Assembly: GCA_030616565.1 (NCBI GenBank) | Contig: JAUWXC010000041.1 | Location: 1-6,684, forward strand | Direction of reading: 5' to 3' | DNA length: 6,684 bases | Source: Methanocellales archaeon | GTDB lineage: Archaea > Halobacteriota > UBA148 > JAUWXC01 | Shown here: in pieces, positions 5,458-6,684 of the stretch | How positions within the stretch are numbered: position 1 is the first letter of the stretch | Layout of the letters: each line of letters opens with the position of its first letter | Translations under genes and position numbers: made by a program | Notes under the pieces: model-generated | Database searches by the model: none | What the model was told of the DNA's origin: nothing | What the model saw: the letters and a program-made list of their open reading frames with translations, nothing else

Positions 5458-6044
5458 TCTTTTCTGACTGCAGTAGCAAGCCTTTGCAGGGCGCTGATGT
5501 TGGTCAGGATGGCCAAGATCACTATCGTATAGGTCAGGTAAACTCTGCCAAAGTGAGCCAGCAAAATGCCGACGCATAGTAGTGCAATTCTTTCGGCCCT
5601 CTCCACGATGCCCCCCCTCACGTCTTTTCCAAGTTTATCACCCGCCGCCGCCTTTGCATATGATGTTATCATCGAGCCGAATAAAAAGACGAGAATCCAG
5701 CAGTAGATTGGAATTGCAAAATCCGGAAGGGAGCAGAACAGCAGGGCAAAGATTATCAGAAATTCTACGTACCGGTCCATCATGGTGTCCAGATAGCCAC
5801 CGAGTTTTGTAACGCGCCCGGTAACCCTTGCAACCGAGCCGTCGATAAGGTCAATGAACGCGGAGATGAAAAAGAAAATTCCAGCAAGCAAAAATCGGCT
5901 CGACGTTAGAAGATAAAAGGCGATGAGAGCCGGAATTAAACTGGAAAGAGTCCACTGGTTGGGAGATAATTTTAGCCTGCTGAAGACTATTCCCACCTTG
6001 ATGGAGACTCTCTCGAATCTCTCCTTGTTTTTGTAAAAGGTCAC
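5439..6044 (-). CDS. CDP-alcohol phosphatidyltransferase family, probable archaetidylinositol phosphate synthase
   Basis: An integral-membrane enzyme of 201 residues. It carries the complete family signature D-x2-DG-x2-AR-x8-G-x3-D-x3-D (Asp65, Asp68-Gly69, Ala72-Arg73, Gly82, Asp86, Asp90), which binds the metal and the CDP group. Several hydrophobic helices are visible, about residues 34-48, 51-67, 92-104, 111-128, 151-166 and 168-182. [10 protein letters not shown] segment and a [10 protein letters not shown] segment resemble archaeal archaetidylinositol phosphate synthases, which join inositol 1-phosphate to CDP-archaeol and release CMP. The upstream ino1 gene supplies exactly that acceptor, which is the main reason for the specific call. 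Another CDP-archaeol headgroup transferase remains possible. The start is GTG, overlapping the ino1 stop as GTGA, with AAGGAG at 6055-6060 inside ino1; no nearby ATG exists. The last six codons and the stop are antisense to the tRNA T arm and acceptor. Confidence 0.88.
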   Translation of the reverse strand: MTFYKNKERFERVSIKVGIVFSRLKLSPNQWTLSSLIPALIAFYLLTSSRFLLAGIFFFISAFIDLIDGSVARVTGRVTKLGGYLDTMMDRYVEFLIIFALLFCSLPDFAIPIYCWILVFLFGSMITSYAKAAAGDKLGKDVRGGIVERAERIALLCVGILLAHFGRVYLTYTIVILAILTNISALQRLATAVRKDGSAGI

Positions 6045-6684
6045 CTGACTCTTTCTCCTTTTATGAACTCTTCCACCATTTGACGCGCTACATCGTCCGG
6101 AAACTGCTGCGGCGGTCTTTTCATGGTGTATGCAGAGATGGAAATCAATGGTCCACCGATTTTCCTGTCCAATGCCAATTTACAGCACCTGATGGCATCT
6201 ATCGCACAACCTGCAGAATTTGGAGAATCTTCGACACTCAGCCTCATCTCGAGGTTAACAGGTGCGTCTCCGAACTTTCTGCCTTCAAGCCTTATGAATG
6301 CCAGCTTATTATCCAATAGCCATGGCACATAATCGCTTGGGCCTATGTGAATATTATCACCATCCATAGGGACGGGTAATTGAGACTGTACGGATTCCGT
6401 TTTGCTGATCTTTTTGCTGATCAGTCTTGACCTTTCCAGCATATTTAGGAAGTCCGTATTTCCGCCAGTGTTCAGTTGGTATGTTCTATCGATTTTAACC
6501 CCCCTATCTGAGAATAATTTCGCTAGGATTCTGTGAATCACGGTTGAACCAACCTGTGACTTTACATCATCTCCAATTATCGGCAGCCCTTTTTTCTCAA
6601 ATTTTTTTGCCCACTCCTGATCTGAAGCGATGAAAACCGGTATGCAATTGATGAAGGCAATGCCTGTATCTAAACACGCTCTGG
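6041..6684 (-). CDS. ino1: myo-Inositol-1-phosphate synthase, C-terminal part, 5' end off the right edge
   Basis: Converts glucose 6-phosphate to L-myo-inositol 1-phosphate by an NAD-dependent oxidation, cyclisation and reduction. The window holds the C-terminal 213 residues, roughly 55-60% of an archaeal enzyme; the frame is open to the window edge. Recognisable segments in order: [34 protein letters not shown], the [12 protein letters not shown] block, [70 protein letters not shown] and a [13 protein letters not shown] end. The lysines in SKKISK, LLDNK and YTMK sit where the active-site lysines of the Archaeoglobus enzyme are expected. A GTG at 6539-6541 is internal (Val in [11 protein letters not shown]) and is not the start. 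It is translationally coupled by a four-base overlap to the downstream phosphotransferase gene, which fits joint synthesis of the inositol lipid headgroup. Confidence 0.96.
   Translation of the reverse strand, partial: RACLDTGIAFINCIPVFIASDQEWAKKFEKKGLPIIGDDVKSQVGSTVIHRILAKLFSDRGVKIDRTYQLNTGGNTDFLNMLERSRLISKKISKTESVQSQLPVPMDGDNIHIGPSDYVPWLLDNKLAFIRLEGRKFGDAPVNLEMRLSVEDSPNSAGCAIDAIRCCKLALDRKIGGPLISISAYTMKRPPQQFPDDVARQMVEEFIKGERVR

Noticed and set aside
5254..5532. A 92-codon plus-strand open frame
   Set aside because: It includes the whole tRNA-Arg sequence and antisense parts of two real genes.
5227..5577. A 116-codon minus-strand open frame
   Set aside because: It runs across the tRNA gene and overlaps the starts and ends of two well-supported genes in another frame.
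6539..6541. GTG as the start of a 166-residue protein
   Set aside because: The frame remains open upstream to the window edge and encodes conserved inositol-phosphate synthase sequence, so this GTG is an internal Val codon.

Overview
The window looks like an ordinary chromosomal segment of a methanogen-related euryarchaeon. The evidence is an NrpR-type nitrogen repressor, an archaeal GSI-alpha-like glutamine synthetase, TATA-box promoters combined with Shine-Dalgarno sites, a tRNA gene without encoded CCA, and a myo-inositol-phosphate synthase next to a CDP-alcohol phosphotransferase of the archaetidylinositol type. A member of the Methanomicrobia/Methanosarcinales or an ANME-like relative is plausible, but the sequence alone does not settle the lineage. 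No transposon, phage gene, CRISPR array or repeat family is visible, and coding density is very high.

Left block (1-3734, minus strand), a nitrogen-assimilation cluster. In transcription order it holds a 530-residue FMN-type glutamate-synthase-family protein with an unusual N-terminal four-cysteine motif, then hisF, then glnA, which runs off the left edge. Glutamine synthetase makes glutamine. The glutamate-synthase-like protein and HisF (with a HisH not seen here) belong to pathways that consume glutamine or its amide nitrogen.

Control region (3735-3917). A 183-base divergent intergenic region carries an exact CGGAA-N6-TTCCG palindrome, the known archaeal NrpR operator form. It lies between the glutamate-synthase-like gene and nrpR itself (3918-4904, plus strand). 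The expected logic is that NrpR represses under nitrogen sufficiency and is released by 2-oxoglutarate under nitrogen limitation. The single-domain layout of this NrpR suggests that it works with a second NrpR subunit encoded elsewhere.

Middle (4905-5457). A short dUTPase/dCTP-deaminase-family gene on the minus strand abuts the nrpR stop codon with no intervening base. It keeps the catalytic Asp but has Cys where deaminases have Glu, so dUTPase is the better call. A tRNA-Arg(UCG) gene follows on the plus strand, with its promoter back to back with that of the dUTPase gene.

Right block (5439-6684, minus strand), a lipid headgroup operon. ino1 (C-terminal part; the gene enters from the right edge) makes inositol phosphate. 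It overlaps by four bases (GTGA) the gene for a CDP-alcohol phosphotransferase that probably joins this product to CDP-archaeol. The 3' end of the latter gene overlaps the 3' end of the tRNA gene by 19 bases on opposite strands.

I see no clearly novel multi-gene system. The points worth a second look are the intact NrpR operator, the unusual glutamate-synthase-like protein, hisF inside the nitrogen cluster, the residue switch in the dUTPase, and the tRNA/CDS overlap.
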